Part shown: positions 1 to 5,158 of the stretch, one piece after another
Layout of the letters: every line of letters begins with the position of its first letter
Position numbering within the stretch: the first letter of the stretch is position 1
Assembly: GCA_021781075.1 (NCBI GenBank)
Contig: JAJXXN010000063.1
Location: 1 to 5,158, forward strand
Direction of reading: 5' to 3'
DNA length: 5,158 bases
Source of the DNA: Acidobacteriota bacterium
GTDB lineage: Bacteria > Acidobacteriota > Terriglobia > Terriglobales > Acidobacteriaceae
The notes under the pieces: model-generated
Seen by the model: only the letters and a program-made list of their open reading frames with translations
Databases searched by the model: none
Told to the model about the DNA's origin: nothing
Made by a program: the position numbers and the translations under genes

Positions 1-277
1 TGATGCGAGAGTTGGCGGCGCGGATGAGTTCGAGGAGTGCGGCTTGCGGTGGAGTTTCCGCGGCGAGGGCGGGGAACTCTTTGGTTAGCGTCTCAATGGC
101 GAGCCCGGAGGCGACCTCGCCGTAATCGTGGCCGCCGACGCCGTCGGCGAGGGCGAGCACCCAACCATGGGAGCGCTTGAGGGCGCGGGTGTCCGGGCTC
201 CAGTGGCCGCATGCGTCCTCATTGTGGCCGCGTATACGGCCTACGTTGGTGGAAGCTGCGATTTCAATATCCATCAT
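1..277 (-). CDS. PP2C-family Ser/Thr protein phosphatase, N-terminal part (cut by window edge)
   Basis: This is a metal-dependent (Mn/Mg) phosphatase that removes phosphate from Ser/Thr on proteins, in bacteria usually opposing PknB/Stk-type kinases in the cytoplasm. Translating the reverse strand from 277 gives 92 residues before the window ends. The signature motifs of the family appear in the right order and spacing. GRIRGHNED (residues 13-21) has Arg16 in the phosphate-binding position and Asp21 as a metal ligand. LADGVGGHDYGEVAS (43-57) has Asp45 and Gly46 as metal-site residues. A family member normally has about 230-260 residues, so some 60% lies outside the window. There is no signal peptide or membrane segment in this part. 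Two ATG codons are adjacent (277 and 274); the Shine-Dalgarno match is weak for both (AAGTTGAAG upstream), so the exact start is uncertain by one residue. A terminator at 386-418 separates it from the permease upstream, so it probably has its own promoter between 278 and 385. The family call is secure; the target is unknown. Confidence 0.92.
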   Translation of the reverse strand, partial: MMDIEIAASTNVGRIRGHNEDACGHWSPDTRALKRSHGWVLALADGVGGHDYGEVASGLAIETLTKEFPALAAETPPQAALLELIRAANSRI

Positions 278-453
278 GGTGGGCTTCAACTTGATAGTGA
301 CATAAATGGGCGGAAGAAGAAAATGTGATCCAAAGAACGAATGGCAGTGTGAGTCCGATGGCGCGGGGCTTGTGAAGGGCGCCACAAAAAAAAGGAGGGC
401 TTGATGAGGGCCCTCCTTGTAAAGTATGCGTTCCAGGAGACCGCTGAGCGAAC
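278..453. other. Intergenic region between permease and phosphatase
   Basis: This spacer holds the permease terminator (386-418). On the reverse strand it must also hold whatever promoter drives the phosphatase, because the terminator should stop read-through. I looked for a sigma-70 type promoter between 385 and 278 and found only weak A/T-rich candidates (around 290-325), none with a convincing -35/-10 pair. A short open frame on the plus strand at 128-328 is only the complement of the phosphatase gene. Confidence 0.5.
386..418 (-). terminator. Rho-independent terminator of the permease gene
   Basis: Read on the reverse strand, a perfect 9-bp stem (AAGGAGGGC / GCCCTCCTT, plus positions 392-400 and 410-418) closes a 9-nt loop. 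It runs into a tract of eight T (plus A-run 386-393, the last two overlapping the stem). It starts 36 bp after the permease stop codon. In the plus direction no T-tract follows, so it acts on the minus strand only. It separates the permease transcript from the phosphatase gene. Confidence 0.9.
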
Positions 454-2241
454 TCAGGCGGACTTTTGTACGAGCACGGATTTTCCTTTTTTGCGGCTCG
501 ATAGGACGAAATAGAAGGCGCCGTAGAGGCCCCAGGCGGCGGAGATGCCGAGCGCGATGAGGGGCTCCATTTTGGTGCCAATGCCCATGAAGGGAAGCGT
601 GATGTAGGCGATGAGGCAGGCGAGGTTTGCGAGCAACCCGAAGACGGGGATGGCGAGGTGGAAGACGGGGTTGAACCTGGGGTGCTTCCAATAGGCGACG
701 ATGCAGAGGAAGCAGGAGAGGGCGTAGAGGATGAAGGTGCCGAAGTTGGATGTGAGGGTGATGGCAAGCAGCGAGTTGGGCAGCGCGGCCATGATGTCGT
801 GGGTGGAATAACCGAAGCTGGAGAAGATGCCTTGGGGCAGGGCGTGGATGACGGCGTCAGCGGGTGCGCCGGCATCGCCGAAGGGCATGATGACAGCGAC
901 GCACCCGACGACGGCGGAGATGGCGGCCAGGGTCCAGATGGCGCGGTGGGGGGTGAAGTTTTTGGAGTGGAGCAGGCCGAAGTGCTCGGGAGCCTCGTCA
1001 TCTTTGCCCATGGAGTAGGTGACGCGGGCGGCGGTGTTCATGCAACTGAGGGTGGTGCCGATGAGGGCGAGGAAGACGGTGAAGGCCTCGGCGAGCATGA
1101 AGATGCGACCTTTGCCGGGGCCGAAGAGGGCGTCGCCGACGACGACCATCATGTCGCCGATGGGCGCGGCGGAGGCGCTGGCGTTGACCATGGAGTAGCC
1201 AGAGTTGAGGAAGTAGTTGGCGGCGAAGTATTCAAAGAGGTAGAAGACGACGCCCTGGATCAAGAGCGAGAGGATGACGGCGATGGGAATGTGGGAGGCA
1301 TTTTTTGCCTCGTTGCCCATGGTGGTGACGGACTCAAATCCGACCAGGATGAGAATGGCGACGGTGGCCTGCAGGAGGACCCAGGACCAGTTGTGCGGGC
1401 TGATGACGGAGAGCTTGGTGGGGTGGGTGAGGAAAGCGCCGGTGGAGTCGGCGGCGGGATAGTCGATTTTGAAGGGGACGGGCTTGCCAGCGGCGTCGAG
1501 CCTGGGCAGCGGGATTCCGTTGGCGTCGCGGAGGATGGTGACGGTGGAGGCGCCGTTGATGATGTCGGTTTTGGTTTGGAACTCGTATTGGTAAGCCTCG
1601 CCGCTCGTGGCATCAAACTGCCATGCCTCGGAGCCGGGCGGGTGGTGCATGCGGTAGTTGAGGGCGATGATGGAGAAGATGAGCAGCGCGGCGATCTGGA
1701 TGATGTTGATGACGAGGTTGACGTTTGTGGAGCTGGAGACGCCGCGGAAGCCAATGTAAGCGACGAGGAAGCTGAAGACGACGGCGGCGGCCATCATGAA
1801 GAGCGGGCCGGGGTTGGAGGCGCTGATGAAGTTGGGCCAGATGGTGCCGGTGACATAGCCGATGAGGATGCCCATGGTGCCGACCATGACGCCGGGGTAG
1901 ATCCAGTAGTAGAGGTGGGAGCCCCAGCCAACCACGAACTTGGAGAGGCGCGCGTATTTGAAGGCCTTGTCGCGTGAAAGGAAGGCCTGTTCGGCGAAGT
2001 AATAGGAGGAGCCGGTGCCGGGGTAGAGTTTTGCCATTTCGGCATAGCAGACGGCGGTGGCGAGGCAGAGGAGCAACGCGGCGACAATGCCCCACCACAT
2101 GGCGGGGGCGCTTGTGCCGGTGGTGGCCTGAATGTAGAAGGTGAGCCAAAGGAATGCGCCGGGCGCGATGAGTGCCATGGCGTTGCTGGTGAGTCCTGTG
2201 AGTCCGAGAGTCGGTTTCATTCCGGTGGTCGCGTCAGCCAT
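454..2241 (-). CDS. APC-superfamily amino acid permease
   Basis: This is a 595-residue cytoplasmic-membrane transporter, probably taking up amino acids or related amines by proton or solute coupling. About 12 membrane segments can be seen, near residues 17-38, 48-70, 102-131, 146-164, 172-195, 285-301, 317-337, 378-402, 434-452, 490-515, 525-548 and 560-580. APC hallmarks are the small-residue break in helix 1 (IAPGAF, 25-30), the GFESVTTMGNEAKN motif at the end of helix 6 (301-314), and the MGKDDEAPEHFG loop after helix 8 (411-422, like the family's GRDG.LP..F). The start at 2241 is chosen because AAGGAG sits 7 nt upstream. The frame stays open 63 codons further back, but that stretch looks non-coding. 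It is longer than typical 440-500-residue members because of an 88-residue hydrophilic loop (196-283) between helices 5 and 6, predicted periplasmic. The C-terminus is basic (SSRKKGKS). It is a single-gene transcript ended by the terminator at 386-418. The substrate cannot be read from sequence; the family call is firm. Confidence 0.9.
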   Translation of the reverse strand: MADATTGMKPTLGLTGLTSNAMALIAPGAFLWLTFYIQATTGTSAPAMWWGIVAALLLCLATAVCYAEMAKLYPGTGSSYYFAEQAFLSRDKAFKYARLSKFVVGWGSHLYYWIYPGVMVGTMGILIGYVTGTIWPNFISASNPGPLFMMAAAVVFSFLVAYIGFRGVSSSTNVNLVINIIQIAALLIFSIIALNYRMHHPPGSEAWQFDATSGEAYQYEFQTKTDIINGASTVTILRDANGIPLPRLDAAGKPVPFKIDYPAADSTGAFLTHPTKLSVISPHNWSWVLLQATVAILILVGFESVTTMGNEAKNASHIPIAVILSLLIQGVVFYLFEYFAANYFLNSGYSMVNASASAAPIGDMMVVVGDALFGPGKGRIFMLAEAFTVFLALIGTTLSCMNTAARVTYSMGKDDEAPEHFGLLHSKNFTPHRAIWTLAAISAVVGCVAVIMPFGDAGAPADAVIHALPQGIFSSFGYSTHDIMAALPNSLLAITLTSNFGTFILYALSCFLCIVAYWKHPRFNPVFHLAIPVFGLLANLACLIAYITLPFMGIGTKMEPLIALGISAAWGLYGAFYFVLSSRKKGKSVLVQKSA

Positions 2242-2248
2242 ACTGTGA

Positions 2249-2254
2249 CTCCTT
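2249..2254 (-). promoter_or_regulatory. Shine-Dalgarno site fixing the permease start
   Basis: AAGGAG on the reverse strand lies 7 nt before the ATG at 2241. It is the only good ribosome-binding site in the upstream open frame and so argues for the 595-residue product over a 658-residue one. Confidence 0.85.
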
Positions 2255-2340
2255 GCTTGAATGCGCATCCACGGATAGGGATTTGATGATCGATCGGAGA
2301 TTGAAAAATCCGAAGTCCGCGGTGCATTCGGTTGCGTGAA

Positions 2341-2421
2341 CAATTGAATTGCCGGGCTGGCAAAAAGGTTGTAGCGGGTGCGCCCGGCCCGGGAGCAGCG
2401 GGAGTGCGGCGAACCGGGCGC
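2341..2421. repeat. Cluster of short inverted repeats
   Basis: GCGCCCGG at 2380-2387 is the exact reverse complement of CCGGGCGC at 2414-2421 (8 bp, 26-nt spacer). The same central element read as GCCCGGC (2382-2388) also pairs with GCCGGGC at 2351-2357 (7 bp, 24-nt spacer). The two hairpins are mutually exclusive. The palindrome CAATT-G-AATTG (2341-2351) abuts the outer arm. No T-run follows closely, so neither hairpin is a simple terminator. In GC-rich DNA such matches can occur by chance, so function is uncertain. Confidence 0.35.
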
Positions 2422-2458
2422 TGTGTGCAACTGGTTGTATTTGTTTTACAGATATTTC

Positions 2459-2487
2459 TTGCCTGTGGCATAAGCGCTCCATAAAAT
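2459..2487 (+). promoter_or_regulatory. Predicted sigma-70 type promoter for the hydrolase gene
   Basis: TTGCCT (2459-2464, 4 of 6 to TTGACA) and TAAAAT (2482-2487, 5 of 6 to TATAAT) are separated by an ideal 17 bp, in an A/T-richer patch of a GC-rich region. Transcription would begin near 2494, leaving a leader of about 57 nt before the ATG at 2551. An overlapping alternative pair is TTTACA (2445-2450) with CATAAG (2469-2474), with an 18-bp spacer. This is based on pattern matching only. Confidence 0.5.
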
Positions 2488-2539
2488 CGAAGCAAAGAAT
2501 TTATAAGTGGTGGATTGAGGCGCCAACGCCCGTGGCAAT

Positions 2540-2544
2540 GGAGG
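2540..2544 (+). promoter_or_regulatory. Shine-Dalgarno site fixing the hydrolase start
   Basis: GGAGG ends 6 nt before the ATG at 2551. The frame could also begin at a TTG at 2515, but the ribosome-binding site and the signal peptide that starts right after the ATG favour 2551. Confidence 0.8.
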
Positions 2545-2550
2545 GTGGAA

Positions 2551-3732
2551 ATGGTTGTGCGGGGAAAACGGCGATATACGGCCGCAGTACTGGCGGCGGT
2601 GCTGATTCTTGCCGCGGCAGTGCCGGCGCACGGGACGCGCAAGCGGGAGCGTGCACAGCCGCCGCAGGAGACAGGTTTTTTGAACCGGACGTTGACGCTG
2701 CACGGTGTGGTGTACAAGTACCAGGTGTATTTGCCGGCGGAGTGGCGTCGCGATGACGGAAGGCGCTGGCCGATTATTTTGTTTTTGCATGGTCGCGGTG
2801 AACGCGGCGTGGAGGGGATGTGGCAGACGCAGATAGGATTGCCCGAGGCGGTGCGCGACCACCCGGAACGCTGGCCGTTCATCATCGTGATGCCACAATG
2901 CCCGCAGACCCATTTTTGGACGGACCCGGAGGCGCTGACGGTGGCGATGGAGTCGCTTGACCAGATGACGGCGGAGTTCCATGCGGATGTGGAGAGGACT
3001 TATTTGACGGGTCTTTCGCTGGGCGGGTATGGGGCGTGGGAGCTGGCGAAGAACCATCCGCAGCGCTGGGCGGCGGTGGCAATTGCGGCGGGAGGAATCT
3101 TCTGGAGCTACGAGCCGGAGCGTTGGAAGGAGCAGAACATCCTGCTGCCGGAGTATGCGCGCGCGGTGGGCAAGCTGCCGATCTGGCTGTTCCATGGAAC
3201 GGACGACACTACGGTATTGCCGAAGCAGAGCGAGCTGTTGTTTGAAGCGGTGAAAGCGGCGGGCGGCCATGTGCGGCTGTGGGAGTACCAGGGACTGAAG
3301 CACGATTGCTGGACGCGGGCCTACAATGAGCCGGAGCTGCCGCGCTGGTTGCTGGAGCACAAGGGTGGTCGGAAGCCGGAGCCACCGTTGTTTGCGGCCA
3401 ATGAGAAGATGGTGATTCCGCTGCATCCACCGGAGATGAAGCTGCCTCTCCAGTTGCTGGATGAGTTTACGGGAGAGTACGGCGAGGGGGACAAGGAGCC
3501 GCCGGTGATGATTTACCGGCAGGGGGACGGGCTTTATTACAAGAACCAGACGGGTGTTGTGACTCCGCTTGGCGCGGAATCGACGACGACATTTTATTTT
3601 GAAAGCGCGAGCCAGGCGCGGGTGATTTTTGAGCGGGACACGGCGGGCAAGGTGACCGGCTTTGTTTTGAAGGATGACCGGAGTGAGACGCGCTGGGAAC
3701 TGGTGAAGGCCTTGCCGCGTACCATGAATTAG
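2551..3732 (+). CDS. Secreted alpha/beta hydrolase (esterase/peptidase-like) with C-terminal beta-rich domain
   Basis: This 393-residue protein is predicted to be exported and to cleave an ester or peptide bond outside the cytoplasm. A Sec signal peptide is visible: basic RGKRR at 4-8, a hydrophobic core at 10-24, and likely cleavage after AHG at 28. The alpha/beta hydrolase domain (about 45-270) has the strand and oxyanion-loop motif LFLHGRGERG (77-86). The nucleophile elbow GLSLGG has Ser156, the acid is Asp219 (or 218) in HGTDDTTV, and the catalytic His is His251 in GLKHDCW. This layout resembles the predicted-peptidase/phospholipase-carboxylesterase group (COG4099-like, related to PHB depolymerase-type esterases). 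Residues about 300-390 form a separate region of alternating strands that resembles the DUF3471-type tail found on some secreted hydrolases; that match is by eye. The start is set by GGAGG 6 nt upstream. The gene lies 57 bp before the zinc-ribbon gene, probably in one transcript. The substrate is unknown. Confidence 0.88.
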   Translation: MVVRGKRRYTAAVLAAVLILAAAVPAHGTRKRERAQPPQETGFLNRTLTLHGVVYKYQVYLPAEWRRDDGRRWPIILFLHGRGERGVEGMWQTQIGLPEAVRDHPERWPFIIVMPQCPQTHFWTDPEALTVAMESLDQMTAEFHADVERTYLTGLSLGGYGAWELAKNHPQRWAAVAIAAGGIFWSYEPERWKEQNILLPEYARAVGKLPIWLFHGTDDTTVLPKQSELLFEAVKAAGGHVRLWEYQGLKHDCWTRAYNEPELPRWLLEHKGGRKPEPPLFAANEKMVIPLHPPEMKLPLQLLDEFTGEYGEGDKEPPVMIYRQGDGLYYKNQTGVVTPLGAESTTTFYFESASQARVIFERDTAGKVTGFVLKDDRSETRWELVKALPRTMN

Positions 3733-3778
3733 CACCGGAGCGCGCGGCGTATCCAGAGCACCAGCGCGGCGCCCGGTC

Positions 3779-3785
3779 GAGGAGG
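3779..3785 (+). promoter_or_regulatory. Ribosome-binding site of the zinc-ribbon gene
   Basis: GAGGAGG ends 4 nt before the ATG at 3790. The match is strong with slightly short spacing. It supports independent translation initiation of this gene even though the frame is open back to the hydrolase stop codon. Confidence 0.75.
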
Positions 3786-3789
3786 CCGG

Positions 3790-4335
3790 ATGTATTGCAG
3801 CGGATGTGGACAGAGAGTACCTGAAGGCGCGGCGGTGTGCGCCGCCTGTGGCCGGCAGGTGGCACCGGCGGTGACGCCGGCAACCACGATTCCCGGCTTT
3901 GAATGGCAGTTGAGCAACTATGCGGGGAAGGTGCGGACACTGGGCATCTTCTGGGCCGTGTATGCGGTTTATGCGGTGGTGATTGGCTTTGTGGGCGTGG
4001 GCTTCATGCATATGTTCCTCGGCGGCCATGCGCCTTGGATGCAGAACAATGATTTGAGCAACACGCCCTTCAGCGAGGACTGGTTCCGGTTTTTGATGCA
4101 TGTTGTGTGGGTCGCGGTGATTGTGCGCGCCATTCTGGCGGTTGTGGTGGCGTGGGGACTGTTGACGCGTGCGCGGTGGGGGCGGATTGTGGCGATTATT
4201 GCCGCGTTCCTCAGCCTGGTGAAAATTCCCTTTGGCACGGCGATGGGAATCTGGTCGCTGGTGACGCTGATGGGCTACAAGAACTCGGTGCTCTATGAGC
4301 ACCTGCAGCAGCAGAACCCGCCACCGGGGCTTTAA
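3790..4335 (+). CDS. Zinc-ribbon membrane protein of unknown function
   Basis: This protein of 181 residues has an N-terminal zinc ribbon with paired knuckles, C3-x2-C6 and C17-x2-C20 (CSGCG and CAACG), expected to bind one zinc ion. A Pro/Ala/Thr-rich linker (about 24-35) follows, then four hydrophobic segments near 51-76, 101-126, 131-147 and 148-163. Positive residues between segments 2 and 3 (TRARWGR, 126-132) place that loop and both termini in the cytoplasm. A loop of about 25 residues between segments 1 and 2 would face the periplasm. The IPFGTAMGIWSL stretch (146-157) is a pattern I associate with small uncharacterised bacterial membrane proteins. No catalytic motif is visible. The start is supported by GAGGAGG 4 nt upstream and by the first cysteine pair beginning at residue 3. 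It sits 57 bp after the hydrolase gene, probably in the same transcript. Its role is unknown; the zinc ribbon could mediate protein or nucleic-acid contact. Confidence 0.85.
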   Translation: MYCSGCGQRVPEGAAVCAACGRQVAPAVTPATTIPGFEWQLSNYAGKVRTLGIFWAVYAVYAVVIGFVGVGFMHMFLGGHAPWMQNNDLSNTPFSEDWFRFLMHVVWVAVIVRAILAVVVAWGLLTRARWGRIVAIIAAFLSLVKIPFGTAMGIWSLVTLMGYKNSVLYEHLQQQNPPPGL

Positions 4336-4350
4336 GCGCGGCATTGCTGT

Positions 4351-4384
4351 GCGCGCGGTCACGAGGCCGGTTGCGGCTGCGCGC
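4351..4384. repeat. GCGCGC inverted/direct repeat before hemB
   Basis: GCGCGC occurs at 4351-4356 and 4379-4384 and, being self-complementary, could close a stem with a 22-nt loop. It is followed by GTTAAAATT rather than a T-run, so it is a poor intrinsic terminator. It may be chance in GC-rich sequence. It lies just upstream of, and close to, the proposed hemB -10 element. Confidence 0.25.
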
Positions 4385-4386
4385 GT

Positions 4387-4392
4387 TAAAAT
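4387..4392 (+). promoter_or_regulatory. Candidate -10 element for leaderless hemB transcription
   Basis: TAAAAT (5 of 6 to TATAAT) lies 6 nt before the A of the hemB ATG at 4399, so a normally spaced start site would fall on the start codon itself. No Shine-Dalgarno sequence is present between it and the ATG (TCTGGC). The -35 region at 17-bp spacing is poor (AGGCCG, 4364-4369), which lowers confidence. Confidence 0.4.
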
Positions 4393-4398
4393 TCTGGC

Positions 4399-5158
4399 AT
4401 GAACTTTCCTTCCACACGACTGCGCCGACTGCGTGCTTCCGAGCCGATGCGTGCCCTGGTGCGCGAAACCACGCTCGATGCCGGCGACCTGATTTACCCA
4501 CTTTTCATCTGCGCTGGCAAGGGTGTGCGCAAGGCGATCGGTTCGATGCCCGGCGTCTTCAATTTGAGCATCGACGAGGCGGTGAAAGAGGCCGAGGAGT
4601 GCGCGCGGCTCGGCATCGCCGGCCTGCTGCTGTTTGGATTGCCGGAGACGAAAGATGAGACCGGCACGGGCGCCTATGCCGAGGACGGGATTGTGCAGCA
4701 GGCATTGCGCGCGCTGCGGAAGAGTGGGGCGGCGAAGAAGCTGGTGCTGATAGCCGATGTGTGCCTGTGCGAATACACAAGCCACGGCCACTGCGGGATT
4801 GTGCGCGAGGGCGTCCACGGGCACACGGTGGAGAATGACGCGACACTGGAGCTTTTGGCGAAGACGGCCGTGAGCCAGGCGCGTGCCGGCGCGGATATTG
4901 TCGCGCCCAGCGACATGATGGACGGGCGTGTGGCGGCAATCCGCAAGGCGCTGGATGCGGCGGGGCTCACGAACACACCGATTTTGAGTTATGCGTCGAA
5001 GTTTGCGAGCGCGTTTTACGGGCCATTCCGCGAGGCGGCGGACTCGGCGCCGCAATTCGGCGACCGGCGCAGTTATCAGATGGATGGTGCGAACGGGCGC
5101 GAGGCGTTGCGCGAGATTGCGCTTGACCTGCAAGAGGGAGCGGACATGATTTTGATGA
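4399..5158 (+). CDS. hemB: Porphobilinogen synthase (delta-aminolevulinic acid dehydratase), C-terminus cut by window edge
   Basis: HemB condenses two 5-aminolevulinate molecules to porphobilinogen in the cytoplasm, the first shared committed step of heme and other tetrapyrrole synthesis. The 253 residues present cover the N-terminal arm and most of the TIM barrel; about 70-85 residues are missing at the right edge. Recognisable family stretches are RLRRLRASEPMRALVRET (7-24), SMPGV (49-53) and LFGLPETKDE (78-87). The zinc site DVCLCEYTSHGHCG (120-133) has Cys122, Cys124 and Cys132, marking the zinc-dependent type. The Schiff-base lysine that binds substrate is Lys201 in SYASKFASAFYGPFREAA (197-214). 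RRSYQMDGANGREALRE (223-239) matches the region before the second active-site lysine, which would lie just beyond the window. The start at 4399 gives the usual HemB N-terminus. It lacks a visible ribosome-binding site and has a -10-like TAAAAT 6 nt upstream, so it may be leaderless. It lies 63 bp after the zinc-ribbon gene. Identification is firm. Confidence 0.97.
   Translation, partial: MNFPSTRLRRLRASEPMRALVRETTLDAGDLIYPLFICAGKGVRKAIGSMPGVFNLSIDEAVKEAEECARLGIAGLLLFGLPETKDETGTGAYAEDGIVQQALRALRKSGAAKKLVLIADVCLCEYTSHGHCGIVREGVHGHTVENDATLELLAKTAVSQARAGADIVAPSDMMDGRVAAIRKALDAAGLTNTPILSYASKFASAFYGPFREAADSAPQFGDRRSYQMDGANGREALREIALDLQEGADMILM

Larger units (their letters stand above)
2242..2550. other. 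Divergent intergenic regulatory region between permease and hydrolase
   Basis: This 309-bp stretch contains no credible gene. It must carry promoters in both directions. A reasonable plus-strand promoter is at 2459-2487. For the permease on the minus strand I found no convincing -35/-10 pair. Small structures include an odd palindrome CAATT-G-AATTG at 2341-2351, GATCGATC at 2288-2295, and three GC-rich arms at 2351-2357, 2380-2388 and 2414-2421 that can pair in two alternative ways. The minus-strand frame through here is open for 63 codons, but its composition is unlike the neighbouring proteins and no ribosome-binding site was recognised at its 5' end. Confidence 0.6.

Noticed and set aside
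264..1001. A 245-codon minus-strand frame overlapping the permease end and the phosphatase start
   Set aside because: It is Ser/Pro-rich out-of-frame translation that crosses a terminator and overlaps two better-supported genes.
658..1977. A 439-codon plus-strand open frame opposite the permease
   Set aside because: It encodes a Gly/Glu/Asp/Ala/Val-rich string, the expected complement of a hydrophobic membrane protein in the aligned register. The permease has clear APC motifs, a ribosome-binding site and a terminator.
2242..2430. N-terminal extension of the permease to 658 residues
   Set aside because: The extra 63 residues are Arg/Ser/Pro-rich and unlike a transporter N-terminus. The only good ribosome-binding site (AAGGAG, 7 nt spacing) belongs to the ATG at 2241.
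2515..2550. Upstream TTG start of the hydrolase
   Set aside because: It would add 12 residues before the signal peptide. The ATG at 2551 has GGAGG at 6 nt and begins directly with a basic region followed by a hydrophobic core.
4351..4395. Possible intrinsic terminator between the zinc-ribbon gene and hemB
   Set aside because: The GCGCGC arms give only a 6-bp stem with a 22-nt loop and no T-tract follows.
2446..5133. An 895-codon open frame on the minus strand opposite hydrolase, zinc-ribbon gene and hemB
   Set aside because: Its product is dominated by Arg, His, Leu and Gln with no recognisable domain. It lies codon-for-codon opposite three well-supported genes, and its lack of stops follows from the absence of TTA, CTA and TCA codons in them.

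Overview
This GC-rich window has densely packed genes with G/C-dominated third codon positions. The gene types (a long APC-type permease with an extra periplasmic loop, a secreted esterase with a beta-rich tail, a zinc-ribbon membrane protein, a zinc-type HemB) suggest a soil Acidobacteriota of the Terriglobia/Acidobacteriaceae kind. That placement rests on protein style alone and is moderate to weak. There are no mobile elements, tRNAs, rRNAs or CRISPR arrays. The window looks like ordinary chromosomal housekeeping and transport territory.

Layout. Two genes lie on the minus strand at the left. The first is the N-terminal 92 residues of a PP2C-type Ser/Thr protein phosphatase (277 down to 1, running off the left edge). 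Upstream of it is a complete APC-superfamily amino acid permease (2241 down to 454, 595 aa). A clear intrinsic terminator at 386-418 lies between them and ends the permease transcript. A 309-bp divergent intergenic region (2242-2550) separates the permease from three plus-strand genes. These are a secreted alpha/beta hydrolase (2551-3732), a small zinc-ribbon membrane protein (3790-4335), and hemB, porphobilinogen synthase (4399 to the right edge, truncated after 253 codons).

How the genes relate. The hydrolase and zinc-ribbon genes are 57 bp apart in the same direction and are probably co-transcribed from a promoter near 2459-2487. hemB follows after 63 bp. It has no ribosome-binding site but has a -10-like hexamer at exactly the distance expected for leaderless transcription, so it may have its own promoter. 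No shared pathway links the five genes. The phosphatase acts in signalling, the permease in uptake, the hydrolase in extracytoplasmic ester or peptide cleavage, and HemB in tetrapyrrole synthesis.

I see no convincing new biological system. The points most worth a second look are the possible leaderless hemB start, the roughly 88-residue periplasmic insertion in the permease, the uncharacterised zinc-ribbon membrane protein, and the single amber codon separating two genes that share an otherwise open frame.
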